Below are positions 28,419 to 37,052 of a stretch of DNA of 64,000 nt, piece by piece. The stretch covers positions 62,001 to 126,000 of the forward strand of contig CAJFTU010000006.1 of NCBI GenBank assembly GCA_904420065.1, written 5' to 3'. The first letter of the stretch is position 1. The number at the start of each line of letters is the position of its first letter. This stretch comes from an uncultured Emergencia sp. GTDB taxonomy: Bacteria > Bacillota > Clostridia > Peptostreptococcales > Anaerovoracaceae. A program made the position numbers and the translations under genes. Under the pieces are notes generated by a model. That model was given only the letters and a program-made list of their open reading frames with translations. It made no database searches and was not told where the DNA came from.

Positions 28419-29124
28419 ACCAGACCACCTGCCTTTTCAATCGGCTTTCGGAATACAGTGAGAAAGCAAAGGATACAGGCCATCGTGGGAATCATAAACG
28501 ATTCTGCGCCGAAGAGCAGCAGACAACCTGCCGAGCACAGAACGCCGATCAGCGCGGTGTAATGCTTTTTTCCTTCAGCCACTGTTCGAGAAAGATCACT
28601 ACAAGCATAGCCGTCATCACAAAGTCCAGGCCTTCCGTATCGAAGGACAGCAGAGAACCCAAAATGCCTCCAAGCGTCGCTCCCGATACCCAGTAGATCT
28701 GATTGAGCAGCGTGACAAAAAACATGAACCAGCCTTTGTCCACATGTTCGGGAATTTTCGCCGTGTAATTGATAGAAAAAGTTTCATCGCACATGCCGAA
28801 GATCAAATAGGGTTTCTTCCAACCGGTTCCCTTGAACTTGTCCAGCATGGAAAGGCCGTAAAACAGATGACGAGCCTGAATCATCAGAGTCATGATCAGC
28901 GTCTGCAGCGGTGCAAAGGAACTGAGCAGCATCGTCACCGCTACAAATTCCAGCGAACCTCCAAAAATCAGCATACTCATGAACATAGGGTACCAGGCGC
29001 TAAACCCTGAAACATTCATGTATATTCCATAGGCCAAACCCAGAAACCAAAATCCGGCAAATATGGGAATGGTATAAGGAAACGCCGCAGACAGAGCTCT
29101 GCGGCGCATTTTCTTTTTCTCCAT
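28415..29124 (-). pseudogene. azlC: azlC, frameshifted in a T6/A6 tract
   Basis: The N-terminal reading frame (MEKKKMRRRALSAAF...; FGMCDETFSINY, QARHLFYG are AzlC signatures) runs from 29124 to a premature stop at 28549 after ...EQWLKEKSITPR. Directly beyond, another frame continues the family sequence (HYTALIGVLCSAGCLLLFG ... [12 protein letters not shown]) to a TGA that overlaps azlD as ATGA. Adding one A in the A6 run (plus-strand T6 at 28566-28571) restores a protein of about 235 residues, the normal AzlC length. The truncated form loses the last membrane helices. GGAGG eight bases upstream supports the start at 29124. It could be a true mutation, an assembly error, or phase/slippage control. 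Confidence 0.85.
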
Positions 29125-29233
29125 GAAAACAACCTCCAGCTTTAATCTCGCATTACAGTATACCATCGAAAATCTTCACGGGCAACAAGACCCTATTTTT
29201 TCTCTGAAAGCATACTTGCATTCTGCGAAATCG

Positions 29234-29338
29234 CTACTGGTGAATTTTTCTGCTGTGCAGCATCTGTACAAACTTTGGATCGCTGTGATCCACGATCTCG
29301 CTTCGTCCCAGGTCCAATTTCCCGATCTGCTCCGTTCC
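29234..29338 (-). other. Possible C-terminal coding remnant, unrecognised
   Basis: The 257-base gap between azlC and the truncated flavoprotein contains an open frame on the minus strand, ending in TAG at 29234, whose last residues (GTEQIGKLDLGRSEIVDH, then PKFVQML) read like a conserved protein tail, but no start or RBS is present. A second open frame overlaps it. I cannot identify a family; it may be the 3' end of a deleted gene. Confidence 0.25.
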
Positions 29339-29381
29339 TTCATCTTTTGCAGATAGCTACCTTCTGCCTCAAAACGTTTCT

Positions 29382-29876
29382 TTACCGGACAGATTTTCCC
29401 GCTCTGTAACTTTCCGTAAACGCAGGCGAAGCCTCCACTTCACCTTTCTGATAAACACCTTCGCCGTAAATCACACCTTTGACCTGAGCTCCCGGAAGAC
29501 AATCGGTAAATCCCCTCAGGCCGTCTATCGTCCTCTCCATCGCCGCTTTTTCTGCCGCGGCTGTAGCGATAAAGCAGACCTCCTTGTCGCGGATTTCCGT
29601 ATAGCGTGGAAGGGTGCGGTCGATCACGGTTTTCATCTGCCCGTCCATGGAGTAGAAATATACCGGCGTAGCGAGAACCAAAACATCCGCCTCCACCATC
29701 TTCTGCAAAAGCTGCTCCATATCGTCTTTCTGTACGCAGGTATTCGTTCCGCGGCAGCCGTAGCAGGCCGAGCAGAATCCGATATTCAGCTGATGAAGAT
29801 ACACCTGTTCCACACGGTTTCCCGCTTCCTCAGCGCCCTTTTTGAACTGTAAACGCACAGAGAAAAACGGACACAC
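29382..29876 (-). pseudogene. Flavodoxin-like NAD(P)H reductase gene lacking its 5' end
   Basis: From about residue 12 (FKKGAEEAGNRVEQVYLHQ) to the end this is a clear flavodoxin/NADPH-FMN reductase-like protein, with CSACYGCRG, DDMEQLLQKM, LATPVYFYSMDGQMKTVIDRTLPRY and the C-terminal GEVEASPAF. The first 25 or so residues, including the NGSPR loop that binds FMN phosphate, are missing. In their place the frame runs into the terminator hairpin of element B, and the only start is a GTG without RBS. The break coincides with the element's end, so a deletion or rearrangement there removed the 5' end. Probably not functional. Confidence 0.75.
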
Positions 29877-30040
29877 AAAAGGAGCGCTTCAAAATCTCCG
29901 TCATCGATGATGTTGAAGCACTCCCTTTGATTGCGATATTTAATTTAAGAAAGAACACTAAAGAAGAAATTATCTCTTATCCCTGCTACCCTCCTTTCTA
30001 CGATTAAGAGTATAGCAAAGCCGTGTGATGATTCTGTAAA
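29870..30040 (-). ncRNA. Intergenic element B: second copy of candidate small RNA unit
   Basis: Minus-strand homologue of element A: TATACT (30009-30014), TCATCACA box at the same distance, TTTACA 20 bases upstream, AAAGGAGGG (29989-29997), a core that reads R-D-N-F-F-F-S-V-L-S-stop (29945-29977), the shared GCGATATTTAATTTAA-like block, and a long hairpin (29876-29892 with 29913-29929) followed by a TTTTT stretch. Core, promoter boxes and spacing match element A; the terminator stems are unrelated in sequence. That pattern argues for selection on a transcribed product rather than recent duplication. The terminator overlaps the broken flavoprotein gene. Confidence 0.6.
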
Positions 30041-30081
30041 AAAAGGCTGTAGCTACGGTAAAGAATCCGTTCATCTGTTGT

Positions 30082-33000
30082 TCAAAAGAGAGATAGCTGA
30101 TCGGTCTCCGGCAATCCTTCGAAAACGCCATGATTTCGAAGAGCCTCTACTGCCGTTCGATTCAGTTTGGCCCGGCTGACCGCCTCTTCTACAGTATCGA
30201 AAGGTTTCTCCGCATAGGCGTCGGCAAAGGCCTTGGCCGCCGTATCCCCCACGCCTTCCAAAGCTACAAACGGCAGAAGAACCTTTCCCTCGTCCGACCA
30301 GAACTTCAGTGCATAGGATCGGCCCAGGCGTGCCGGCGCAAATTCGTATCCCCTGCTATACATCTCGTAGGCAACTTCAAGAATCAACACGTCTTCTTTT
30401 TCCTTAGCCGATGCATTGCTGCCCATGGCTTCAATCATTTCAATCCTGTCCAGACACGCTTTTGGCCCTTTGAGGATCGTCTCCGCATCGAAATTGGCCA
30501 CCGTACTGGTGAAATACGTAGCGTAAAATTCCACCGGGTAGTAGACTTTATACCAGGCCATACGGAAAGACATCATAACATAGGCCACGGCGTGGGCGCG
30601 AGGGAACATATACTGAATCTTTATACAGGAATCGATGTACCAGTCCGGTACCCCGTGTTCCTTCATCACCGTCAGCTGCTCCTCCTTCAACGGCCGGTTC
30701 TTTCGAACATCCTCCATGATCTGAAAGGACATCTTGTTCTCGATTCCCTTGAGAAGCAGGTAGTTCATGATGTCGTCACGGGTGGAAATAACCTCTCTCA
30801 TGGTAGCCGTTCCGTTGCGGATATAGTCCTGCGCGTTATTGAGCCATACGTCCGTACCGTGGGAAAATCCGGAAATACGCACCAGGTCGGCAAATTTATC
30901 CGGTTTGGTATCGTCCAGCATCTGTCTGACAAAGCCGGTACCGAACTCCGGTATGGCGTAGGATCCGTGGGTAAACCGATAATCGGGATCTTTTATGTCC
31001 AGCGCTTCCGTACCGTTGAAAATGCTCAGCACCTTTCGGTCGGTCAGGTCGGCCTTCATCGGATCGATTCCGGTCATATCCTGAAGCTGACGAATCATCG
31101 AAGGAATATTGTGTCCCAGAATATCCAACTTCAACAAATTCTCATCGATCTTGTGGTAGTCGAAGTGGGTGGTGATGATATCCGATTTCACATCGTTGGC
31201 CGGATGCTGAACCGGGCAGAATTCGTAGATCTCATGATCGTCGGGCACGATGATGATGCCTCCCGGATGCTGCCCTGTGGTTCGTTTTACCCCTGTACAT
31301 CCCTGGGTCAGGCGGTCCGCTTCAAACTTGTTGATCGGCCGGTTAAACTCATCGGCAAACTTCATCACGTAGCCGTAGGCCGTTTTATCCGCTACAGTGC
31401 CCACCGTACCGGCCTTAAATACGTTTTTCTCACCGAAGATCTCGCCTACATATTTGTGGGCGGTAGCCTGATACTCACCGGCAAAATTCAGGTCGATATC
31501 CGGTTCCTTATCGCCGTCAAAGCCAAGGAAGGTGGCGAAAGGAATGGTATAGCCATCCCGGTTCATCATTGTGCCGCATTCCGGACAGGCCCTTTCCGGC
31601 ATATCGATTCCGCAGTCGTAAAGGTTCTTATCTCCCCATTCCAAATGCTTGCAGTTGGGACAAATATAGTGAGGATCGAGAGGATTTACTTCCGTAATTC
31701 CTGCCATGGTGGCCGCAAAGGACGACCCTACCGAACCTCGGGAACCGACCAGATAACCGTCTTCCATAGATTTCTTTACCAACATCTGGGCCGAAACATA
31801 CATAACCGCATACCCGTTTCCGATAATAGAGCTCAGCTCTTTCTCCAGCCGTTCCCCGATCTTCTGCGGAAGGGGATCGCCGTAGATACTGTGGGCCCGC
31901 TCCATACATGTGGTCCGCAGCGTCTCCTCTGCCCCCTCGATGCGAGGCGGAAACTTCCCCTTGGGTACCGGCAGGATACTGCCGTCGATCATATCGGCAA
32001 TCTTATTGGTATTCTCGATAACCACCCGGTAAGCGGTCTCTTCCCCCAGATAGCTGAACTCCTCCATCATCTCGTCTGTGGTCCGCATGTACAGGCCTTG
32101 GCCGTTCTCGGCGTCTTTGAATCCCATGCCTGCCATCAGGATGTTCCGGTAAATGGCCGATTCCGGCTCGTCATAGTGAGCGTCTGTCGTCGCAACAACC
32201 GGCTTTTCCAGATCATCCGCCAGCTTTATGATCTGCCGGTTGATCTCCCGCAATTCTTCTTTCCCTGATACGATACCGTTATCGATCATGAACTGGTTGT
32301 TGATCAACGGCTGAATTTCCAGATAGTCATAGAACGAGGCGATTTTCTCGATTTCCTCTCTGCTCTTTTTTTCAACAATCGCCCGATAAACCTCTCCGGC
32401 CTCACAGGCAGAGCCGATGATCAAGCCTTCTCTGTGCTCCTGTATCACCGACTTAGGGAGCCGCGGCCGTTTGTAAAAATACTGAAGATGAGAGTAGGAA
32501 ACCAACTTATATATGTTTTTCAATCCCTCCTGGGTCTTTGCCAGGAGGATGATGTGGTTGGTCGGCTTCTTTTTATAATCGATGGTGCCGTCAGGATTTC
32601 GGCAGTCCCTGTCATCGAAAACGTATCCTTCCATACCATATATGATCTTAATGTTGATGGGATTTTCTTTGTCGGCCTCCAGTTTTTTTGCCGTCTTAGC
32701 CGCATCAGGAAAACTCTGCACCACGCCGTGGTCTGTAATCGCCACAGCCGGCTGTCCCCAATATGCCGCGGTCTTTACCAGATTGGATACCTCGTTGAGA
32801 CCGTCCATAGCGCTCATCTTGGTATGGGCGTGAAGCTCTACTCTCTTCCCTGCTCCATAAGTATCTTCTCTGACCTTCCGTTTCCCTTTTTCGATATCCT
32901 TCATCATCACGACGAGACAGTTGTCGTATCTGTCCCACTCCGTCTCGCCGCGAACCTTTATGTAGTCTCCGTTCTTCAGCAGAGAATCGATTTCCTCCCA

Positions 33001-33879
33001 CTTTCCGTTTGAGCAGAACGCTTTCAGGCATACCGACGTCTTCTTGTCCGTAATCAGAAGGGTAACCAGTTTTTTCTCGTTTTTTATGGGCCTGGAATCC
33101 TTTTTAAACAGTATACCTTCGATGATCACCATACCGGAATCGGCCGACAATCCGGTTAAAGGTGAAGATTCCCCGACAATCGGTTTTCCCATAATCCGAT
33201 TTCCCTCCGCAGGCATCTCCTTCTCCCGTCTGCGCCATCCGGTTTTCTGGCCGCCAAAGCTGCTGCTCTCCGCAGGCTTGCTTGGCGAGGCAGCCTGAGC
33301 CTCCTGATTTTTTCTGATCTGCTCTCTGAGACTGCTCTTTATGTCTTCTTCCTCCGAGCCTCTCCAATCTTCTGCAGCCTTCCGATAGACATCCTGATCG
33401 TTTTTAAAGACAACCTCCGCACTGATGGCAAAGTGCTCCATGAGCAGACCGCTGAAGAGACGGGCCACTTTTTCGTTGAGCTGTTCTGTAGCCAGTCTTC
33501 CCAGCGCAAAGATGGACAGGGTCTGTCCGTCGTAGGTAAACTTGTCCGCCTGAATCGTCTTGGTAATCGCCGCGTACTTTCCGTTGATGATTTCAATCAT
33601 ATGAGGAATAAACAATCTGATGATCTCTTCCTGCTGCAGAATCACATCTTCGTAGACATAAGAAAACCGCACATCCCGCAGTTTTTCAATCCTGTGCAGG
33701 ATCATGCCCTTCAGCTTCTCCATGTCCAGATAAGGCGGCACAAAATTAAGCCGGAGTGTTATATTCAACACTCCGGAATCCTTCGCAATGCTCGCGTCAA
33801 TAATCTCGTACCGGTATTCATCCGAAGAATGCTCTCCTATGGAATCCCAATGTATGCTCTTCTCGATTAAATCCTTCAT
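30082..33879 (-). CDS. polC: DNA polymerase III PolC, lacking the exonuclease domain
   Basis: A 1265-residue replicative polymerase. Visible in order: N-terminal domains (1-230, with a charged linker 170-240), OB domain (about 245-335), PHP domain start (VELHAHTKMSAMDG at 348; AITDHGVV), PHP continuation (FYDYLEIQP, TDAHYDEP), Zn-binding CPNC...CPEC, palm with PDIDLNF, and the tail to SLF. The DEDD 3'-5' exonuclease normally inserted in the PHP domain is absent: residues 420 and 441 are joined by a short linker, and no DxETTG motif occurs. Length is about 170 residues below Bacillus PolC, matching that loss. The ATG overlaps the ispG stop by 4 bases. Confidence 0.95.
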   Translation of the reverse strand: MKDLIEKSIHWDSIGEHSSDEYRYEIIDASIAKDSGVLNITLRLNFVPPYLDMEKLKGMILHRIEKLRDVRFSYVYEDVILQQEEIIRLFIPHMIEIINGKYAAITKTIQADKFTYDGQTLSIFALGRLATEQLNEKVARLFSGLLMEHFAISAEVVFKNDQDVYRKAAEDWRGSEEEDIKSSLREQIRKNQEAQAASPSKPAESSSFGGQKTGWRRREKEMPAEGNRIMGKPIVGESSPLTGLSADSGMVIIEGILFKKDSRPIKNEKKLVTLLITDKKTSVCLKAFCSNGKWEEIDSLLKNGDYIKVRGETEWDRYDNCLVVMMKDIEKGKRKVREDTYGAGKRVELHAHTKMSAMDGLNEVSNLVKTAAYWGQPAVAITDHGVVQSFPDAAKTAKKLEADKENPINIKIIYGMEGYVFDDRDCRNPDGTIDYKKKPTNHIILLAKTQEGLKNIYKLVSYSHLQYFYKRPRLPKSVIQEHREGLIIGSACEAGEVYRAIVEKKSREEIEKIASFYDYLEIQPLINNQFMIDNGIVSGKEELREINRQIIKLADDLEKPVVATTDAHYDEPESAIYRNILMAGMGFKDAENGQGLYMRTTDEMMEEFSYLGEETAYRVVIENTNKIADMIDGSILPVPKGKFPPRIEGAEETLRTTCMERAHSIYGDPLPQKIGERLEKELSSIIGNGYAVMYVSAQMLVKKSMEDGYLVGSRGSVGSSFAATMAGITEVNPLDPHYICPNCKHLEWGDKNLYDCGIDMPERACPECGTMMNRDGYTIPFATFLGFDGDKEPDIDLNFAGEYQATAHKYVGEIFGEKNVFKAGTVGTVADKTAYGYVMKFADEFNRPINKFEADRLTQGCTGVKRTTGQHPGGIIIVPDDHEIYEFCPVQHPANDVKSDIITTHFDYHKIDENLLKLDILGHNIPSMIRQLQDMTGIDPMKADLTDRKVLSIFNGTEALDIKDPDYRFTHGSYAIPEFGTGFVRQMLDDTKPDKFADLVRISGFSHGTDVWLNNAQDYIRNGTATMREVISTRDDIMNYLLLKGIENKMSFQIMEDVRKNRPLKEEQLTVMKEHGVPDWYIDSCIKIQYMFPRAHAVAYVMMSFRMAWYKVYYPVEFYATYFTSTVANFDAETILKGPKACLDRIEMIEAMGSNASAKEKEDVLILEVAYEMYSRGYEFAPARLGRSYALKFWSDEGKVLLPFVALEGVGDTAAKAFADAYAEKPFDTVEEAVSRAKLNRTAVEALRNHGVFEGLPETDQLSLF

Positions 33880-34919
33880 TTCTTCTCAACCAGTTTTATC
33901 AATTCGTCAACAATTTCATCTTCCGGCGCCGTCTTTATGATCTTGCCTCCGGCAAAGATGACCCCCTTGCCGCTGCCGCAGGCTACGCCAAAGTCGGCAT
34001 CCCTCGCTTCTCCCGGTCCGTTGACGGCGCAGCCCATCACCGCGATTTTCAGCCCCGGTTTTACGCGTACAGCAGAAATTCTCCGCTCCACTTCTTCGGT
34101 CAGTTTCTGGAGATCTATCTTCGTTCTTCCGCAGGTCGGGCAGGAAATCAAATCGAACTTGGGCTTTCTGATGCCTACGGCTTCCAATATTTCCCGGGCA
34201 TAGAGAACCTCTTCTACCGGATCCGCAGTCAGAGATACTCTCATCGTATCGCCGATCCCTTCAAGGAGGAGCGCTCCGATGCCGACGGCAGATTTTACCT
34301 TCCCCCGTTTCACCGTTCCTGCCTCCGTGACGCCGATATGTATCGGATGATCGGTCTTTTCCGCCGCGATCTTGTGGGCCCGGTAGTTCATTCCGACGTC
34401 GGAGGATTTCAGAGAAACAACCAGATGATCGTAGCCCATGTTTTCGATGAGTCTGACGTTTCTGAGCGCGCTCTCCGCAAGTCCTTCGGCTGTTACGCCG
34501 CCGTACTTTTCCCGGATGTCCTGCTCCAGAGATCCGGAGTTTACACCGATCCGGATGGGTATGTCTCTTTCTTTCGCCGCATCCACAACGGCCTTCACCC
34601 GATCTCTCGATCCGATATTTCCCGGATTTATCCGTATCTTGTCCGCTCCGGCTTCAATGGCTGCAATTGCCAGCCGATAATCGAAGTGAATATCGGCCAC
34701 CACCGGAATATTCACCTGCGATTTAACCTGCTTCAGCACTTCTGCCGCTTCCATGTCGGGAACGGCTACCCTTACGATGTCGCAGCCCGCATCTTCCAGC
34801 TGGCGTATCTGACGGATAAGCGCCTCCCTATCGTGAGAGTTCACATTGGTCATTGACTGTACGGATATCGGCACGCCTCCGCCTATGGTTACAGTCCCGC
34901 ATCTCACACTCTTGCTCAT
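33876..34919 (-). CDS. ispG: 4-hydroxy-3-methylbut-2-enyl diphosphate synthase IspG
   Basis: A 347-residue IspG (GcpE): VQSMTNVNSHD, ADIHFDYRLAIAAIEAGADKIRINPGNIG, and the [4Fe-4S] ligands CPTCGR and CAVNGPGEA near the C-terminus. It converts MEcPP to HMBPP in the MEP isoprenoid pathway. It is the bacterial short form without the plant insert. It overlaps rseP and polC by four bases on each side, so the whole run is tightly coupled. dxr of the same pathway is two genes upstream. Confidence 0.97.
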   Translation of the reverse strand: MSKSVRCGTVTIGGGVPISVQSMTNVNSHDREALIRQIRQLEDAGCDIVRVAVPDMEAAEVLKQVKSQVNIPVVADIHFDYRLAIAAIEAGADKIRINPGNIGSRDRVKAVVDAAKERDIPIRIGVNSGSLEQDIREKYGGVTAEGLAESALRNVRLIENMGYDHLVVSLKSSDVGMNYRAHKIAAEKTDHPIHIGVTEAGTVKRGKVKSAVGIGALLLEGIGDTMRVSLTADPVEEVLYAREILEAVGIRKPKFDLISCPTCGRTKIDLQKLTEEVERRISAVRVKPGLKIAVMGCAVNGPGEARDADFGVACGSGKGVIFAGGKIIKTAPEDEIVDELIKLVEKK

Positions 34920-35911
34920 GAAAATAACCTCGTAATATCGTTCCAGGTTACGAAAATCATAAACCCAAACAGAAGGACCATGCCGGCGGCGTGAATCCGG
35001 CCCTCCATCTGATCGGAAATCATCTTCCCTGTTATTTTGCGAATGATAACGAACAGTATTCTGCCTCCGTCGAGAGCCGGGAACGGAAGCATATTGATGA
35101 TAGCCAGGTTCAGGCTCATCAGCGCAAGAAGATAGCCGAAATAAAGCATTCCGTAGGTTGTCGTTTCACTGACCATGGAGACGATACCCACAGGTCCTGC
35201 GATATCCTCGGTGGACGAATCCCCGGTTACCAGCTGCTTCAGCGCGTCAAACATGAGCACCGTCATATTCCACGTGGCTTTTGAGCCGTTTTTTACCGCA
35301 GTAAAGGCGTTGTGACTGACCTGAGATGTAATGCCGACGATATATCTGCCGTCCTCGCCTTCCACAGGGGTGATATCCACGGTCTGCTCCTGACCATCCC
35401 TCTCAAAAGTGACCGATCGCGTCTGGCTCGATCCGCCGATAACCTCCGTAAGCTCCTGCCAGGAGTCAATCTCCTCGCCGTCGACAGCTATGATTTTATC
35501 GCCCTTTTCCAATCCCGCTCTGTAAGCCGGGCTGTCCGCCTGAACCTGGTCTACGGCAGTGGTAGCGCTGCCGATCACGCCCATCAGAATGGACAAAGTG
35601 AGCACGGCAATCAACACATTCATAGCCGAACCGGCCAGCAAAACAGAGATCTTAGCCCATCCCGGCTTATTGTTAAAGGAGCGGCTGTCGTCCGACTCCT
35701 CGTTTTCTCCTTCCATGGCGCAGTAACCGCCGATCGGTATCAGCCTTACGGCGTACAGGGTTTCCCCTTTCTGCCGTTTAAAGAGCGCCGGGCCCATACC
35801 GAAAGCAAACTCGTTGACCTTGACTCCCACAGCTTTAGCCACGATAAAGTGACCCAGTTCATGGGGAAAGATCAGGAGAACAAACAAAATAATTGCGTAA
35901 ATAACTGTCAT
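34916..35911 (-). CDS. rseP: RIP site-2 metalloprotease RseP
   Basis: A 331-residue intramembrane zinc protease. The HExxH is in the first helix (FPHELGHFIVA, H17-H21), the third ligand motif is NMLPFPALDGG near the C-terminus, and a single PDZ domain lies between (DSPAYRAGLEKGDKIIAVDGEEI). It cleaves membrane-anchored anti-sigma factors and signal peptide remnants. The position between dxr and ispG is conserved in Firmicutes. An ECF sigma/anti-sigma pair at 60-61.6 kb is a speculative client. Starts overlap neighbours by ATGA. Confidence 0.96.
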   Translation of the reverse strand: MTVIYAIILFVLLIFPHELGHFIVAKAVGVKVNEFAFGMGPALFKRQKGETLYAVRLIPIGGYCAMEGENEESDDSRSFNNKPGWAKISVLLAGSAMNVLIAVLTLSILMGVIGSATTAVDQVQADSPAYRAGLEKGDKIIAVDGEEIDSWQELTEVIGGSSQTRSVTFERDGQEQTVDITPVEGEDGRYIVGITSQVSHNAFTAVKNGSKATWNMTVLMFDALKQLVTGDSSTEDIAGPVGIVSMVSETTTYGMLYFGYLLALMSLNLAIINMLPFPALDGGRILFVIIRKITGKMISDQMEGRIHAAGMVLLFGFMIFVTWNDITRLFS

Positions 35912-37041
35912 CCCATAACCTCTTTGCGAATTTTCCGATCTATCTCAATAATATCATTTAACCCTAAATTATATGTAGGTGTGTGAAGATCCAGTATACT
36001 TTCGATGTTTTTTTGAATATCGAGGAACCGGATTTCTCCCTTCAAAAATCGGTCGACCAGCACCTCGTTGGCAGCGTTGAGCACGATCGGATAGCTGCCT
36101 CCCGCTTCAGAAGCGCAAAACGCCAAATCGATGCAGCGAAAAACCTCCCGATCCGGTTTTTCAAAGGTCAGTGAGGCTCCTTCTTGGAAGAAATTCAGCT
36201 CTCTGCCCGAACTGTGCAGTCTCTCCGGATATCCCAGAGCCACGCTGATCGGAATCTTCATGTCCGGAAGCCCAAGCTGCGCCAGAATAGAAGTATCGTC
36301 AAATTCTACGGCAGAGTGAACGATGCTCTGCGGATGAACCAGAATCTCTATATCGGCAAGAGGCACGTCGAAAAGCCATCTGGCTTCAATCACCTCCAGC
36401 CCCTTGTTCATCATCGTCGCCGAATCCACCGTAATTTTTTTGCCCATAGTCCAGCGCGGGTGCGCGAGAGCCTGTTCCAGAGTCACTTCTTTCAGCTGTT
36501 CTTTGGAAAAGCCGCGGAAGGGCCCCCCGGAAGCTGTCAGAAACAGCCTGCGGATCTTCTTCCCCTCATTTCCCGCAAGGCACTGAAAAATCGCACTGTG
36601 TTCACTGTCCACCGGCAGCATCTTTACTCCGTTCTGCCGCACGGCTTCCATGATCAGCTCTCCCCCTGCCACAAGAGTTTCCTTATTGGCCAGAGCCACA
36701 TCTTTACCACAGAGAATGGCCCGGTACGTAGGGACCAGACCCCGCATTCCCATAAGAGCGTTGAGCAGGATATCGCTGTCATCTTCTGCCGCCGCGTTCA
36801 GCCCTTCTTCTCCGTACATGACTTCCATATGAGGAAATCTGCGCGATAATTCCACGGCGTCTTTCTCATCAGCAGTTACCGCCAGTTCAGGCATAAATTC
36901 CCTGATCTGCTCCGAAAGGAGCTTCGTATTCTTTCCGCAGCACAGCGAAGTTACGCAAAACCGCTCTCTGTGCTCTCGAATCACCGAAAGTGCCTGCGTT
37001 CCAATGGATCCCGTACTTCCTAAAATCGAAACTTTCTTCAT
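35908..37041 (-). CDS. dxr: 1-deoxy-D-xylulose-5-phosphate reductoisomerase
   Basis: A 377-residue Dxr (IspC): NADPH loop GSTGSIGTQ at residues 7-15, ALANKETLVAGG, MLPVDSEHSAIFQCL with metal and substrate contacts, and HPRWTMGKKITVDSATMMNKGLEVIEA split over the catalytic loop. It makes MEP from DXP, the committed step of the MEP pathway. Eleven bases separate it from cdsA; it overlaps rseP by four. Confidence 0.97.
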   Translation of the reverse strand: MKKVSILGSTGSIGTQALSVIREHRERFCVTSLCCGKNTKLLSEQIREFMPELAVTADEKDAVELSRRFPHMEVMYGEEGLNAAAEDDSDILLNALMGMRGLVPTYRAILCGKDVALANKETLVAGGELIMEAVRQNGVKMLPVDSEHSAIFQCLAGNEGKKIRRLFLTASGGPFRGFSKEQLKEVTLEQALAHPRWTMGKKITVDSATMMNKGLEVIEARWLFDVPLADIEILVHPQSIVHSAVEFDDTSILAQLGLPDMKIPISVALGYPERLHSSGRELNFFQEGASLTFEKPDREVFRCIDLAFCASEAGGSYPIVLNAANEVLVDRFLKGEIRFLDIQKNIESILDLHTPTYNLGLNDIIEIDRKIRKEVMG

Positions 37042-37052
37042 CTTCAGCTCTC

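Noticed and set aside
27860..29977. Elements A and B as short protein genes
   Set aside because: The conserved RDNFF...VLS frame has an RBS-like site but no ATG, GTG or TTG at usable distance, so I list them as candidate RNA units and keep the peptide idea open.
27800..30050. Insertion sequence or transposon around azlCD
   Set aside because: No transposase, no terminal inverted repeats and no target duplication are visible; the elements are direct repeats with their own terminators.
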